This document shows, piece by piece, positions 15,569 to 22,960 of a stretch of DNA of 33,067 nt. Source of the DNA: Ruminococcus sp. Lineage in GTDB: Bacteria; Bacillota; Clostridia; Oscillospirales; Ruminococcaceae. The notes beneath the pieces are model-generated. The model was not told the origin of the DNA. It worked only from the letters and a program-made list of their open reading frames with translations, and did not search any database. Position 1 is the stretch's first letter. Each line of letters starts with the position of its first letter. A program made the position numbers and the translations under genes. Location of the stretch: the NCBI GenBank assembly GCA_015066715.1, contig SVNU01000016.1:1-33067 (forward strand), in the 5' to 3' direction.

Positions 15569-16096
15569 ATGTCAGAAGCAGCAAAATGGTATGTAATCCA
15601 CACATATTCCGGCTATGAAAACAAGGTGGCGCAGAATATTGAAAGAGTTGTGGAGAACAGAAAGCTTCATGATCTTATCCTTGAGGTTAAGGTTCCTACC
15701 GAAAAGGTAACGGAAATTACCGATGGCAAAACAAAGGAGATTGAAAGAAAAACATATCCGGGTTATGTTTTGCTGAAAATGGTATATACCGATGATTCAT
15801 GGTATGTTGTCAGAAATACAAGAGGCGTTACGGGCTTTGTTGGTCCTGCTTCTGAGCCTACTCCGCTTTCCGAAGCAGAGGTTATGGCACTTGGAGTTGA
15901 TATTCCTGCAACTGTTCATGTGAATTTCAGCGAGGGAGATCAGGTTCAGGTATGCGGCACAGCTATGGACGGTTTTGTCGGTATAGTACAGAAGATTAAT
16001 CTTGAAGACGGAACAATTGATGTACTTGTTTCAATGTTCGGTCGTGATACTCAGGCAACACTTGCATTAAATCAGGTGAAAAAGCTTGAGGATTAA
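15569..16096 (+). CDS. nusG: Transcription termination/antitermination protein NusG
   Basis: RNA polymerase elongation factor that binds the clamp and promotes pausing, termination or antitermination. The 175 residues comprise the NGN domain (AKWYVIHTYSGYENKVAQNIE, TYPGYVLLKMVYTDDSWYVV, VRNTRGVTGFVGPASEPTPL) and a C-terminal KOW domain (FSEGDQVQVCGTAMDGFVGIVQKI). Start ATG 15569 has AAGGAGG upstream. It precedes rplK, with an 85-base gap holding a small RNA element. Confidence 0.97.
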   Translation: MSEAAKWYVIHTYSGYENKVAQNIERVVENRKLHDLILEVKVPTEKVTEITDGKTKEIERKTYPGYVLLKMVYTDDSWYVVRNTRGVTGFVGPASEPTPLSEAEVMALGVDIPATVHVNFSEGDQVQVCGTAMDGFVGIVQKINLEDGTIDVLVSMFGRDTQATLALNQVKKLED

Positions 16097-16121
16097 AAAC
16101 AAAAAAGCAGTAGCTTTAAAA

Positions 16122-16161
16122 GTGGGAGAGGTAAAATCTTAAATTATCTCGGTGTTACCAC
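16122..16161 (+). promoter_or_regulatory. Candidate L1-type RNA element upstream of rplK
   Basis: The RNA can form GUGG/CCAC (16122-16125/16158-16161) directly stacked on GAGA/UCUC (16126-16129/16147-16150), leaving GGUGUUA unpaired on the 3' side only. The words GTGGGAG and CGGTGTTACCAC recur, almost unchanged, before rplA. Proposed as an L1 autoregulatory site; inference. Confidence 0.5.
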
Positions 16162-16181
16162 AATTATGGAGGTCAATTAAA

Positions 16182-16607
16182 ATGGCACAGAAGGTAGTAG
16201 GCTATATTAAGCTTCAGATTGCAGCAGGTAAGGCAACTCCTGCACCACCGGTTGGTCCGGCTCTCGGTCAGCACGGTGTTAACATCATGGCTTTTACAAA
16301 GGAATTCAATGAAAGAACAAAGAATGACATCGGTATGATTATTCCTGTAGTTATTACAGTTTATGCAGACCGTTCATTCTCATTCATTACAAAGACTCCG
16401 CCGGCAGCAGTTCTTATCAAGAAGGCTTGCGGTATTGATACAGCTTCAGGTGAACCTAACAAGAATAAGGTTGCTAACATTACAAAGGAACAGGTTCAGA
16501 AGATTGCTGAACAGAAAATGCCTGACTTAAACGCTGGTTCTCTCGAGGCTGCTATGAGCATGATCGCCGGAACAGCTCGTTCAATGGGTATTGTAGTAGT
16601 TGATTAA
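16182..16607 (+). CDS. rplK: 50S ribosomal protein L11
   Basis: Component of the GTPase-associated centre that binds 23S rRNA with the stalk. The 141 residues are the standard length and show [37 protein letters not shown] and the C-terminal RNA-binding part ([26 protein letters not shown]). The start is ATG 16182-16184 with TGGAGG upstream; the longer open frame from 16152 would place part of the upstream RNA element in the coding sequence. It is followed by rplA after 110 bases. Confidence 0.98.
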   Translation: MAQKVVGYIKLQIAAGKATPAPPVGPALGQHGVNIMAFTKEFNERTKNDIGMIIPVVITVYADRSFSFITKTPPAAVLIKKACGIDTASGEPNKNKVANITKEQVQKIAEQKMPDLNAGSLEAAMSMIAGTARSMGIVVVD

Positions 16608-16641
16608 TATTTGAAGGATACGAAATTCGTATCCAAATAAT

Positions 16642-16701
16642 GGTGGGAGGAAAATTCCGCTAACCGTGTCTGCGATTGGAGCAGTTCGGTATTACCACTT
16701 T
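16642..16701 (+). promoter_or_regulatory. L1-stalk-like RNA element upstream of rplA
   Basis: The 110-base rplK-rplA gap contains GGTGGGAG (16642-16649), GTCTGCGATTGGAGC (about 16668-16682) and GGTATTACCACTTT (about 16688-16701). In the same order these words occur in helices 76-78 of bacterial 23S rRNA, the L1-binding stalk (E. coli, from memory: GGUGGGAG, GUCUGCAUGGAGCC, AAAUACCACCCUUU). The likely role is rRNA mimicry: free L1 binds its own mRNA and represses translation. The base match is seen; the function is inferred. Confidence 0.65.
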
Positions 16702-16717
16702 AAATGGAGGATAAATA

Positions 16718-17413
16718 ATGAAACACGGCAAGAAATATATGGACAGCCGCAAGGCTGTTGACAGCACAAAGCAGTATGATTCTGCTGAAGCTCTTGATTT
16801 AGTTTGCAAGAACGCAAAGGCTAAGTTTGACGAAACAGTTGAAGCACACATCCGTCTTGGTGTTGACTCAAGACATGCTGACCAGCAGGTAAGAGGTGCT
16901 GTTGTTCTTCCTAACGGTACAGGTAAGAATGTAAGAGTATGTGTATTCTGTAAGGAAGACAAGTACGATGCAGCTAAGGAAGCCGGCGCTGAATATGTTG
17001 GCGGTATGGATCTCGTTGACAAGATCACAAAGGAAAACTGGATGGACTTCGACGTTGTTGTTGCTTCACCTGATATGATGGGTCTTGTTGGTCGTCTTGG
17101 TAAGGTACTTGGTCCTCGTGGTCTTATGCCAAACCCTAAGGCTGGTACAGTAACACCTGACGTAGCAAAGGCTGTTACAGAAGCTAAGGCAGGTAAGATT
17201 GAATATCGTCTTGATAAGACAAATATCATTCACTGCCCAATCGGTAAGGCTTCATTCGGTAAGGATAAGCTTGAAGAAAACTTCACAACACTTATGGAAG
17301 CAGTAGTTAAGGCTAAGCCATCAGCTGCAAAGGGTACCTACATCAAGTCATGTACAGTAACTTCAACAATGGGTGTTGGTGTTCCGGTATCAACAACTAA
17401 GTTTGGTGCGTAA
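16718..17413 (+). CDS. rplA: 50S ribosomal protein L1
   Basis: Binds the mobile L1 stalk of 23S rRNA and, in many bacteria, its own operon mRNA. The 231 residues show [14 protein letters not shown], the RNA-binding domain with [20 protein letters not shown] and VVLPNGTGK, the second domain with [20 protein letters not shown], and the end [23 protein letters not shown]. Start ATG 16718 with TGGAGG upstream. Last gene of the operon, followed by a terminator. An L1-stalk-like element lies directly before it. Confidence 0.98.
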   Translation: MKHGKKYMDSRKAVDSTKQYDSAEALDLVCKNAKAKFDETVEAHIRLGVDSRHADQQVRGAVVLPNGTGKNVRVCVFCKEDKYDAAKEAGAEYVGGMDLVDKITKENWMDFDVVVASPDMMGLVGRLGKVLGPRGLMPNPKAGTVTPDVAKAVTEAKAGKIEYRLDKTNIIHCPIGKASFGKDKLEENFTTLMEAVVKAKPSAAKGTYIKSCTVTSTMGVGVPVSTTKFGA

Positions 17414-17431
17414 TTAATTTTTATACAGTAA

Positions 17432-17459
17432 AAAAAGCCTCTTTATAAGGGGCTTTTTG
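17432..17459 (+). terminator. Rho-independent terminator after rplA
   Basis: GC-containing stem (about 17437-17443/17447-17453) flanked by A5 and followed by TTTTTG. It ends the ribosomal operon 20 bases before the LRR-dockerin gene. Confidence 0.8.
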
Positions 17460-17478
17460 TATATTTTCGGAGGAAAAT

Positions 17479-19566
17479 ATGAATAAAAAGAAAATATTAA
17501 GTTTTATTACATCTGCCGTTATGGCGGCAGGTTTTCTGTCTGTAATGCCGCAGAGGGAAATATTTGAGCCGATGACAGCGGAGGCGGAAAGCTATTCCGA
17601 TGAAGCAGAATACGGAGATTATCTCTATTATAAAAAAGTCGATGAGGATGGGGACGGAACGTACGATTGCGTAGAGATTATCCTAAATGAACAATCGGTA
17701 GAATCATTAGATATACCTGATGAAATTGATGGCTTGCCTGTTACAAGTATAGGAGACTATGCATTTGCTGGTTGTACATCTCTTGAAAGCATAACAATCC
17801 CTGACAGCGTTACAAGTATAGGATACATCGCATTTACTCAGTGTACATCTCTTGAAAGTGTAACACTCGGGGACAGTGTAACAAGTATAGGAGATTATGC
17901 ATTTCGAAGTTGTTCTAATCTTACAAGCATAACAATTCCAACCAGTGTTACAAGTATAGGAGATTATGCATTTTATGAATGTACATCTCTTGAAAGTATA
18001 ATAATCGAAAATCCTAAATGTGAAATTTATGATTTGCAGGGAGAAAACACAATTCCTGATAAAACAGAAATTTATGGATATAAAGATTCAACAGCACAAA
18101 TCTACGCAGAAAACAATGGAAATAATTTTATTGAAATAAAAAAAGGAAATGATGGAATAATTTATGCAGAAATGAACGATTATCAAAAAATTGTTGACTG
18201 TAATACAAAGGAGAAATCAATTGTTATCCCATCAGTCTTTAATGGTAAACCTGTTAAAAGCATAGGAAACTTTTCATTTTCTGATTGTACTTCACTTACA
18301 AGTGTAACAATTCCTGACAGCATTGCAAGTATAGGAATTAAATCATTTTGGTCCTGTACTTCTCTTGAAAGCGTAACACTCGGAGACAGTATTACAAGTA
18401 TAGGAGATGATGCATTTTATAATTGTCCGATTGCAGAAATTAAAATAGGAGAGGGAACTGAAACTATCAGAGCTGATATGATTTGGGGAGAAAGTACGCT
18501 TGAATCTGTTATTATTCCTTCAAGTGTTACAAATATTAGAGCAGATGCATTTGAAGATTGTTCACACCTTACAAATGTATATATATCAGATATTGAAGCA
18601 TGGTGTAATATTGAATTTAGCAGTATATATTCCAATCCTCTTTATTATGCAGATAATCTTTATTTAAATGGTGAACCTATAACAAGTCTTGTTATACCTG
18701 ATGGAGTAGCAAAAATACCTGCTTATAGTTTTTCCTGTAACAGTATAACAAATGTAACAATTCCCGACAGCGTAACAAATATAGAAACCGGAGCATTTTA
18801 TGGCTGCTACAATCTTTTAAAGGTTACAATCCCTGCGACTGTTAATACAATAGGCACAAAGGCTTTGGGGTATTCTTCAAACGGAAAAAATGAAGATTTT
18901 GTTATTTTTGGAACAGTTGGTGATTCAGCAGCTGAAAGATATGCTATACAAAATAATATGAACTTTACAACGGAACTTTCATTAAATGTTGGAGACGGAT
19001 ATTTGTTTAAAACTCAGGATTATGAAGGAGTTAAATGGACTTCAAATGATACTGCAATAGCTATTGCAGTAGATGGTTATGTTTCAGCAGTAGCAGAAGG
19101 TAAAACTGTCGTTTTTGCAGTTATAGGAGATGTTGTTTTAAAGTGTAACGTTACTGTATATCCGGAGGGGACTGTTACAACTCCTGTTGTTACAACAACA
19201 AAACAGACAACTACAACAACAAAAACTACAACAACCACAAAAACAACAACTTCAGCAACAACAGAATCAAAAACCACAAACACAACAGCCGAAAATTCGG
19301 ATACAACCACCACAACAAATACAACCGCATCAACAGTTACTACATCGGCAACTACTACTGCAACAGGCACTACACGTCCGACAGGCGACGCAAACGGTGA
19401 TGATAAGATGACTGTCAGCGACGCAGCATTTATCGCAAGAACGCTTGCAAAGCGTGAAACAATTGATGCAAAAACAAATCCGGCGGCTGACTTTAACGGT
19501 GACGGAAAAGTAACTGTATCAGATGCGGCAGGAATTGCAAGAGAGCTTGCAAAGGCGAAGAAATAG
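17479..19566 (+). CDS. Secreted leucine-rich-repeat protein with type I dockerin
   Basis: Extracellular protein of 695 residues, probably displayed on a cohesin scaffold. A signal peptide spans about residues 1-36 (cleavage near AEAES). BspA-like LRR_5 repeats (VTSIGDYAF..C.SLESITIPD) occupy about 85-190 and 250-490, about 11 units, many degenerate. An Ig-like (BIG_2 type) domain follows (about 500-563, with VKWTSNDTAIAIAVDGYVSAVAEG). A Thr-rich linker (564-636) leads to a dockerin (637-695) with two calcium loops, DANGDDKMTVSDAA and DFNGDGKVTVSDAA. Start ATG 17479 has CGGAGG upstream. No promoter is seen between it and the rplA terminator, so read-through may supply expression. A paralogue lies at 26396. 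Likely surface adhesion or binding; no catalytic domain. Confidence 0.92.
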   Translation: MNKKKILSFITSAVMAAGFLSVMPQREIFEPMTAEAESYSDEAEYGDYLYYKKVDEDGDGTYDCVEIILNEQSVESLDIPDEIDGLPVTSIGDYAFAGCTSLESITIPDSVTSIGYIAFTQCTSLESVTLGDSVTSIGDYAFRSCSNLTSITIPTSVTSIGDYAFYECTSLESIIIENPKCEIYDLQGENTIPDKTEIYGYKDSTAQIYAENNGNNFIEIKKGNDGIIYAEMNDYQKIVDCNTKEKSIVIPSVFNGKPVKSIGNFSFSDCTSLTSVTIPDSIASIGIKSFWSCTSLESVTLGDSITSIGDDAFYNCPIAEIKIGEGTETIRADMIWGESTLESVIIPSSVTNIRADAFEDCSHLTNVYISDIEAWCNIEFSSIYSNPLYYADNLYLNGEPITSLVIPDGVAKIPAYSFSCNSITNVTIPDSVTNIETGAFYGCYNLLKVTIPATVNTIGTKALGYSSNGKNEDFVIFGTVGDSAAERYAIQNNMNFTTELSLNVGDGYLFKTQDYEGVKWTSNDTAIAIAVDGYVSAVAEGKTVVFAVIGDVVLKCNVTVYPEGTVTTPVVTTTKQTTTTTKTTTTTKTTTSATTESKTTNTTAENSDTTTTTNTTASTVTTSATTTATGTTRPTGDANGDDKMTVSDAAFIARTLAKRETIDAKTNPAADFNGDGKVTVSDAAGIARELAKAKK

Positions 19567-19592
19567 TCATATTGCTATAAATGGTATAATTA

Positions 19593-19616
19593 AAATCCAC
19601 CCCTCGGGGTGGATTT
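19593..19616. terminator. Bidirectional terminator
   Basis: Perfect 11-bp inverted repeat (AAATCCACCCC, 19593-19603, complement 19606-19616) between two convergent genes. Read on the minus strand it is followed by TTTTAATT; read on the plus strand by a weaker tract. Confidence 0.75.
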
Positions 19617-19628
19617 CTGCATAATGAT

Positions 19629-20528
19629 TTACAATGTTTTATATATCTCCATAACGGCATCTTTTTTAGCAAAACCCTTTGAAAAAGCGCTTGCACTGCC
19701 GCTTGCAATTCCCATTTTAAAGGCGTGTTCATAATCGCCGCTTTCAAGCCATCCGAAAAGAAAACCTGCAACCATTGAGTCGCCGGCACCGACCGAATCA
19801 AGAACTTTGCCTTTCGGCGCAGCGCAGGAATAGTGTCTGCCGTTTTGTGTCGATAAAACTGCACCGTTTCCGGCAAGGGATACAAGAACATTTTCAGCAC
19901 CCATTTCACAAAGCCTGTCGGCATGTGTCAGTACCTTTTCATGGTTCTCGCCAAGTGTTTCGCCGACAATATCCGAAAGTTCAAAATGATTCGGCTTTAT
20001 AAGAAACGGCTTTTGCTTCAGGGCATTCAGAAGCAGACTGCCGGTTGCGTCTACTATGACATTTACCCCGTCAGTGGTATTTTTCATAATATCACTGTAA
20101 ACAGTGTCCGAAATACCCTTTGGGATACTTCCGGCAAGTACAAGATAATCACCCTTTTTTATCTTGCTGATTTTATCTATAAGTCTTGCAATATCCTCAT
20201 TTTGAATGTTCGGCCCTGAACCGTTTATTTCAGTTTCCTCCGATGATTTTATTTTAACATTTATACGTGACAGACCATCGACCTCGATAAAGTCAGCCTT
20301 ACAGCCGTTTTGCTCAACACGTTTTTTTATTTCTGCACCTGTAAAACCGCCGATAAAGCCAAGGGCTGTATTTTCAACGCCGAGATTGCAGAGCATTGTT
20401 GATACATTTATGCCTTTTCCACCTGTTAAAATGTATTCGTCATGACTTCTGTTGGTTTTACCGAGAATTATTTTATCGGTTTGGATTGCATAGTCAAGGG
20501 CAGGGTTGAAGGTGACAGTGTAAACCAT
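19629..20528 (-). CDS. pfkB: 1-phosphofructokinase (PfkB/ribokinase family)
   Basis: Phosphorylates fructose 1-phosphate to fructose 1,6-bisphosphate in the cytosol (also called FruK). The 299 residues fit the family: TVTFNPALDYAI at the N-terminus, GGKGINVSTMLCNLG, LAGSIPKG, PFLIKPNHFELSDIVG, and the catalytic/ATP motif DSVGAGDSMVAGFLFG near residue 250. Start ATG 20526-20528 has AAAGGAG upstream. No PTS fructose transporter or DeoR-type regulator is adjacent, which is unusual for fruK; tagatose-6-phosphate kinase (LacC) is the main alternative. A hairpin with T-tract lies in its leader. Confidence 0.86.
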   Translation of the reverse strand: MVYTVTFNPALDYAIQTDKIILGKTNRSHDEYILTGGKGINVSTMLCNLGVENTALGFIGGFTGAEIKKRVEQNGCKADFIEVDGLSRINVKIKSSEETEINGSGPNIQNEDIARLIDKISKIKKGDYLVLAGSIPKGISDTVYSDIMKNTTDGVNVIVDATGSLLLNALKQKPFLIKPNHFELSDIVGETLGENHEKVLTHADRLCEMGAENVLVSLAGNGAVLSTQNGRHYSCAAPKGKVLDSVGAGDSMVAGFLFGWLESGDYEHAFKMGIASGSASAFSKGFAKKDAVMEIYKTL

Positions 20529-20539
20529 ATTTTCTCCTT

Positions 20540-20571
20540 TATAATAAAAATGGACTGTAAGAAACAGTCCA
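20540..20571 (-). terminator. Terminator-like hairpin in the pfkB leader
   Basis: 8-bp stem (TGGACTGT 20551-20558, complement 20564-20571) followed on the minus strand by TTTTTATTAT, 23 bases before the pfkB start. It may be a second stop for the tRNA transcript or an attenuator. Confidence 0.65.
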
Positions 20572-20584
20572 CAAAATCTGCAGA

Positions 20585-20617
20585 TATAAAAAATAGGCTT
20601 ACGTAAGCAAACCTATT
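20585..20617 (-). terminator. Terminator after tRNA-Glu
   Basis: Hairpin of AATAGG/CCTATT (20592-20597/20612-20617) around a GCTTACGTAAGC palindrome, followed on the minus strand by TTTTTTATA, directly after the CCA end. Confidence 0.7.
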
Positions 20618-20618
20618 C

Positions 20619-20693
20619 TGGTGACCCGTACCGGACTCGAACCGGTGATGCCGCCGTGAGAGGGCGGAGTCTTAACCGCTTGACCAACGGGCC
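20619..20693 (-). tRNA. tRNA-Glu (anticodon CTC)
   Basis: Cloverleaf on the minus strand, 75 bases including an encoded CCA (20619-20621). The acceptor starts GGCCCGT; the D-arm has GGTCAAGCGGTTAA; the anticodon stem CCGCC/GGCGG closes the loop CTCTCAC, giving CTC; the T-arm contains GGTTCGAGTCC. It lies downstream of tRNA-Lys, with a terminator hairpin between them. Confidence 0.95.
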
Positions 20694-20704
20694 GTTTATA
20701 TAGT

Positions 20705-20737
20705 TTATATAATAGCCTGAGAAAAACTCAGGCTATT
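20705..20737 (-). terminator. Hairpin between tRNA-Lys and tRNA-Glu
   Basis: 11-bp stem (20711-20721/20727-20737) with an AAAAA loop on the plus strand, abutting the CCA of tRNA-Lys; minus-strand tail is ATATAAAC. Either a weak terminator or a processing hairpin. Confidence 0.5.
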
Positions 20738-20813
20738 TGGTGCACCATCGGGGGCTCGAACCCAGGACCCACTGATTAAGAGTCAGTTGCTCTACCAACT
20801 GAGCTAATGGTGC
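20738..20813 (-). tRNA. tRNA-Lys (anticodon CTT)
   Basis: Cloverleaf on the minus strand, 76 bases including an encoded CCA (20738-20740). Acceptor GCACCAT pairs with ATGGTGC; D-arm AGCTCAGTTGGTAGAGC; anticodon stem ACTGA/TCAGT closes the loop CTCTTAA, giving CTT; T-arm GGGTTCGAGCCCC. Promoter immediately upstream. Confidence 0.96.
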
Positions 20814-20840
20814 ATTTATATTTCTTTTTAAGACTTTAAT

Positions 20841-20869
20841 ATTATATCACATAAATTTTATTTTGTCAA
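20841..20869 (-). promoter_or_regulatory. Consensus promoter of the tRNA genes
   Basis: Read on the minus strand: -35 TTGACA (20864-20869), 17 bp, -10 TATAAT (20841-20846), about 28 bases before tRNA-Lys. Confidence 0.8.
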
Positions 20870-20953
20870 TAGCTTTTTTGAAATTTTATGTAAAAAATTC
20901 AGATTTCAAAGTGCGGCAGATATAATACCGCACTTTTTGCAATTCGTAACTAA

Positions 20954-21454
20954 TTATATTTCAATTTTAAAATCACTTATTCCTGACACGGCTTTCATTC
21001 TGTACTGTAGAATTCTTTTGTAGAGGTTTTCAGTGAGTTCCTTGTTTACACCCTCGTTATCGTTCTTATTAAGAATTTCTGAAAATTCATCTGCGATAAG
21101 CTGTATGTTCATGCTCAGCATATTTATGTTTTTTGCCATATTCTTCATAATATCGACTGCGTTATTGGCATTATGCTCAATAAAGCCTTCGAACTCATCC
21201 GATGAAATATGCATAAGCATAACATTATCGTTGGCAACAACAGTGTACGGGCTCGGTTTGCCTGAAAGCAATGAAACCTCACCAAAGCATTTATGTTCGC
21301 CTGCAACCCCAATCAAGTATTCGTTTTCTTTTCCGTAATTAAGGTACATTGCAACACTTCCGGAAATGATTTTAAACATTTCGCTGTATGTTTTTCCTTC
21401 TTCTATAATGATTTCATTAACCTTGTGAACAGTCATTTTTGAATTTTTTTTCAT
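20954..21454 (-). CDS. Cyclic-nucleotide-binding-domain protein without a DNA-binding domain
   Basis: About 166 residues. The N-terminal two-thirds form a cNMP-binding-like beta-roll: IIIEEGKTYSEMFKIISGSVAMYLNYG, then the phosphate-cassette region FGEVSLLSGKPSPYTVVA, and EFEGFIEHN. The C-terminus is helical (residues about 100-166) and shows no helix-turn-helix, so it is not a full Crp/Fnr regulator. The typical Arg of the cAMP cassette (R-[AST]-A) is replaced by SPYT, so cAMP binding is doubtful. Start ATG 21452-21454 has TGGAG upstream; the ATG four codons earlier has none. The gene has its own promoter, with an inverted repeat over the transcription start. Function unknown. Confidence 0.8.
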   Translation of the reverse strand: MKKNSKMTVHKVNEIIIEEGKTYSEMFKIISGSVAMYLNYGKENEYLIGVAGEHKCFGEVSLLSGKPSPYTVVANDNVMLMHISSDEFEGFIEHNANNAVDIMKNMAKNINMLSMNIQLIADEFSEILNKNDNEGVNKELTENLYKRILQYRMKAVSGISDFKIEI

Positions 21455-21489
21455 GCTGAACTCCATTCTGCTTTATTATATTGATTTTA

Positions 21490-21524
21490 TATAATTTAAC
21501 GCAATAATTGTCTGTTAAATTATA
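21490..21524. promoter_or_regulatory. 11-bp inverted repeat, candidate operator of the cNMP-binding gene
   Basis: TATAATTTAAC (21490-21500) and its exact complement (21514-21524) are separated by 13 bases, just downstream of the -10 box and covering the likely transcription start. Could be an operator or a leader hairpin. Confidence 0.45.
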
Positions 21525-21552
21525 TTATACCATGATTTTACAACAAATGCAA
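21524..21552 (-). promoter_or_regulatory. Promoter of the cNMP-binding gene
   Basis: Read on the minus strand: -35 TTGCAT (21547-21552), 17 bp, -10 TATAAT (21524-21529). Confidence 0.6.
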
Positions 21553-21559
21553 TTAGTTG

Positions 21560-21601
21560 ATTAATAAAAACCGCATCGTTTTGTATAATACAAAGCGATG
21601 C
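21560..21601 (-). terminator. Terminator of the MATE exporter gene
   Basis: Long stem (GCATCG at 21573-21578 and complement 21596-21601, continuing inward through TTTGTA) followed on the minus strand by GGTTTTTATTAA, 15 bases beyond the MATE stop. Confidence 0.75.
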
Positions 21602-21615
21602 AGAAGAATATCATA

Positions 21616-22944
21616 TCAGTAATTATATCTACGCCTGTTGGCAATAAGGAATATAATACTTACTGCGGCAGCGCCAAGCTCGGCGGCTATAATGGAAAAC
21701 CATATACCGTCAACCCCGAAGAATACTGGCAGAATAAGGACACAGCCTGTCTGGAAAATCATTGTTCTTGAAAAGGATACGGCGGCAGAAATAATGCCGT
21801 TGTTGAGGGATGTGAAAAATGCCGAAATGAACATTGGTATGCCCATAAACAAAAATGAAAAGGCAGATATGATAAATGCATGTACTGTCATGTCAAAGAG
21901 CTGCTTGTCGTATCCGACAAAAAGTGCCGCAAGAGGTGTTGACAGCAGAAGTGCCGCTATAGTCATTATCACAGAAGCAATACCGATGAGGATAAAGCTT
22001 TTTCGTTTAATATTTCTAAGCTCGGACATATTCTGTGCGCCATAGTTAAAGGAGATGACAGGAGAAATTCCCATGGAATAACCGAAGAAAATCGCAACGT
22101 AAATCATATTTACATACATGAGCGTTCCGTAAGCCGCAACGCCGTTTTCACCTGAAAATTTCATCAGCTGGGTGTTGAAAAGTATGCCGACAACAGACAT
22201 CGAAACGTTTGTTATAAATTCAGATGAACCGTTAAGAGCTGTAAGTAAAAGAGGTTTTCTCATGAATTTTGTTTTGCCAAGCTTTAAAAGACTGCCGTTA
22301 TTTCCTGCGAAATATATAAGCGGAATAAATCCGCCTATAATCATGCCTATGACGGTTGCTATTGCTGCTCCCTCAAGCTTTAGGTCAAGAACACCAACAA
22401 GAAGGGCGTCAAGAATTATGTTGCTGAGTCCTGCGCAGATTGTAATTATAAGTCCGAGATTTGATTTTTCGGCAAGTACAAAGAAAGTCTGAAATTCATA
22501 CTGAAGCATAAAAGCCGGAATTAACGCTATTATAATTCTGCCGTACCTTATGCAGTATTTCAGCATTTCACCTTCAGCACCAAGCAGCTGAAGCAGCGGC
22601 GTCAGAAGAATCTGTCCAAGTACTGCAAAAATAATACCGACAATAATTGTAAGGTAAACAACCATTGAAAAATACCGGTTTGCTTTTTTGCTGTCCTTTT
22701 CGCCGAGGGTTTTTGCAATAAGGGCAGTACCGCCCGAACCGAACATAGAACCGATTGCGCCGATAATCATTATTACCGGCATGACAAAATTTACCGCTGC
22801 AAACTGTGTTTTTCCGACGAAATTTGAAACAAAAAAACCGTCTACAATACTGTAAACTGATGTGAAAACAACCATTGATACAGAAGGCAGGGTAAATAAC
22901 AGCAGTTTTTTATATCCGAAATGGTCTGATAATTTTATTCTCAT
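21616..22944 (-). CDS. MATE family efflux transporter (MepA-like)
   Basis: Twelve-span cation-coupled multidrug or small-molecule exporter. The 442 residues show the two-fold MATE layout with the MepA-type features VFTSVYSIVDGFFVSNFVG, GSMFGSGGTALIAKTLGEKD, YGTLMYVNMIYVAIFFGYSMGISPVISFNYGA, and a last helix ending in NRRRYNY. Start ATG 22942-22944 has AAAAGGAG upstream. It is monocistronic, with a consensus promoter and a leader containing an intrinsic terminator and folded domain, most likely a guanidine-IV (mepA-type) riboswitch. That would make guanidine or a guanidine-like compound its substrate or inducer; this depends on the riboswitch call. Confidence 0.93.
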   Translation of the reverse strand: MRIKLSDHFGYKKLLLFTLPSVSMVVFTSVYSIVDGFFVSNFVGKTQFAAVNFVMPVIMIIGAIGSMFGSGGTALIAKTLGEKDSKKANRYFSMVVYLTIIVGIIFAVLGQILLTPLLQLLGAEGEMLKYCIRYGRIIIALIPAFMLQYEFQTFFVLAEKSNLGLIITICAGLSNIILDALLVGVLDLKLEGAAIATVIGMIIGGFIPLIYFAGNNGSLLKLGKTKFMRKPLLLTALNGSSEFITNVSMSVVGILFNTQLMKFSGENGVAAYGTLMYVNMIYVAIFFGYSMGISPVISFNYGAQNMSELRNIKRKSFILIGIASVIMTIAALLLSTPLAALFVGYDKQLFDMTVHAFIISAFSFLFMGIPMFISAFFTSLNNGIISAAVSFSRTMIFQTGCVLILPVFFGVDGIWFSIIAAELGAAAVSIIFLIANRRRYNY

Positions 22945-22960
22945 TTTTTCTCCTTTTCAC

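Noticed and set aside
16660-17229. 189-codon ORF on the minus strand
   Set aside because: It lies wholly opposite rplA, a certain gene; the long open frame is a by-product of rplA codon usage.
19077-19370. Val-rich ORF opposite the Thr-rich linker
   Set aside because: Antisense of Thr codons gives long Val/Ser/Cys frames; no start signal or domain. The same applies at 28312-28632.
20619-20813. tRNA pair as an integration (att) site
   Set aside because: Both tRNAs are complete, with no duplicated 3' end, integrase or phage gene around them.
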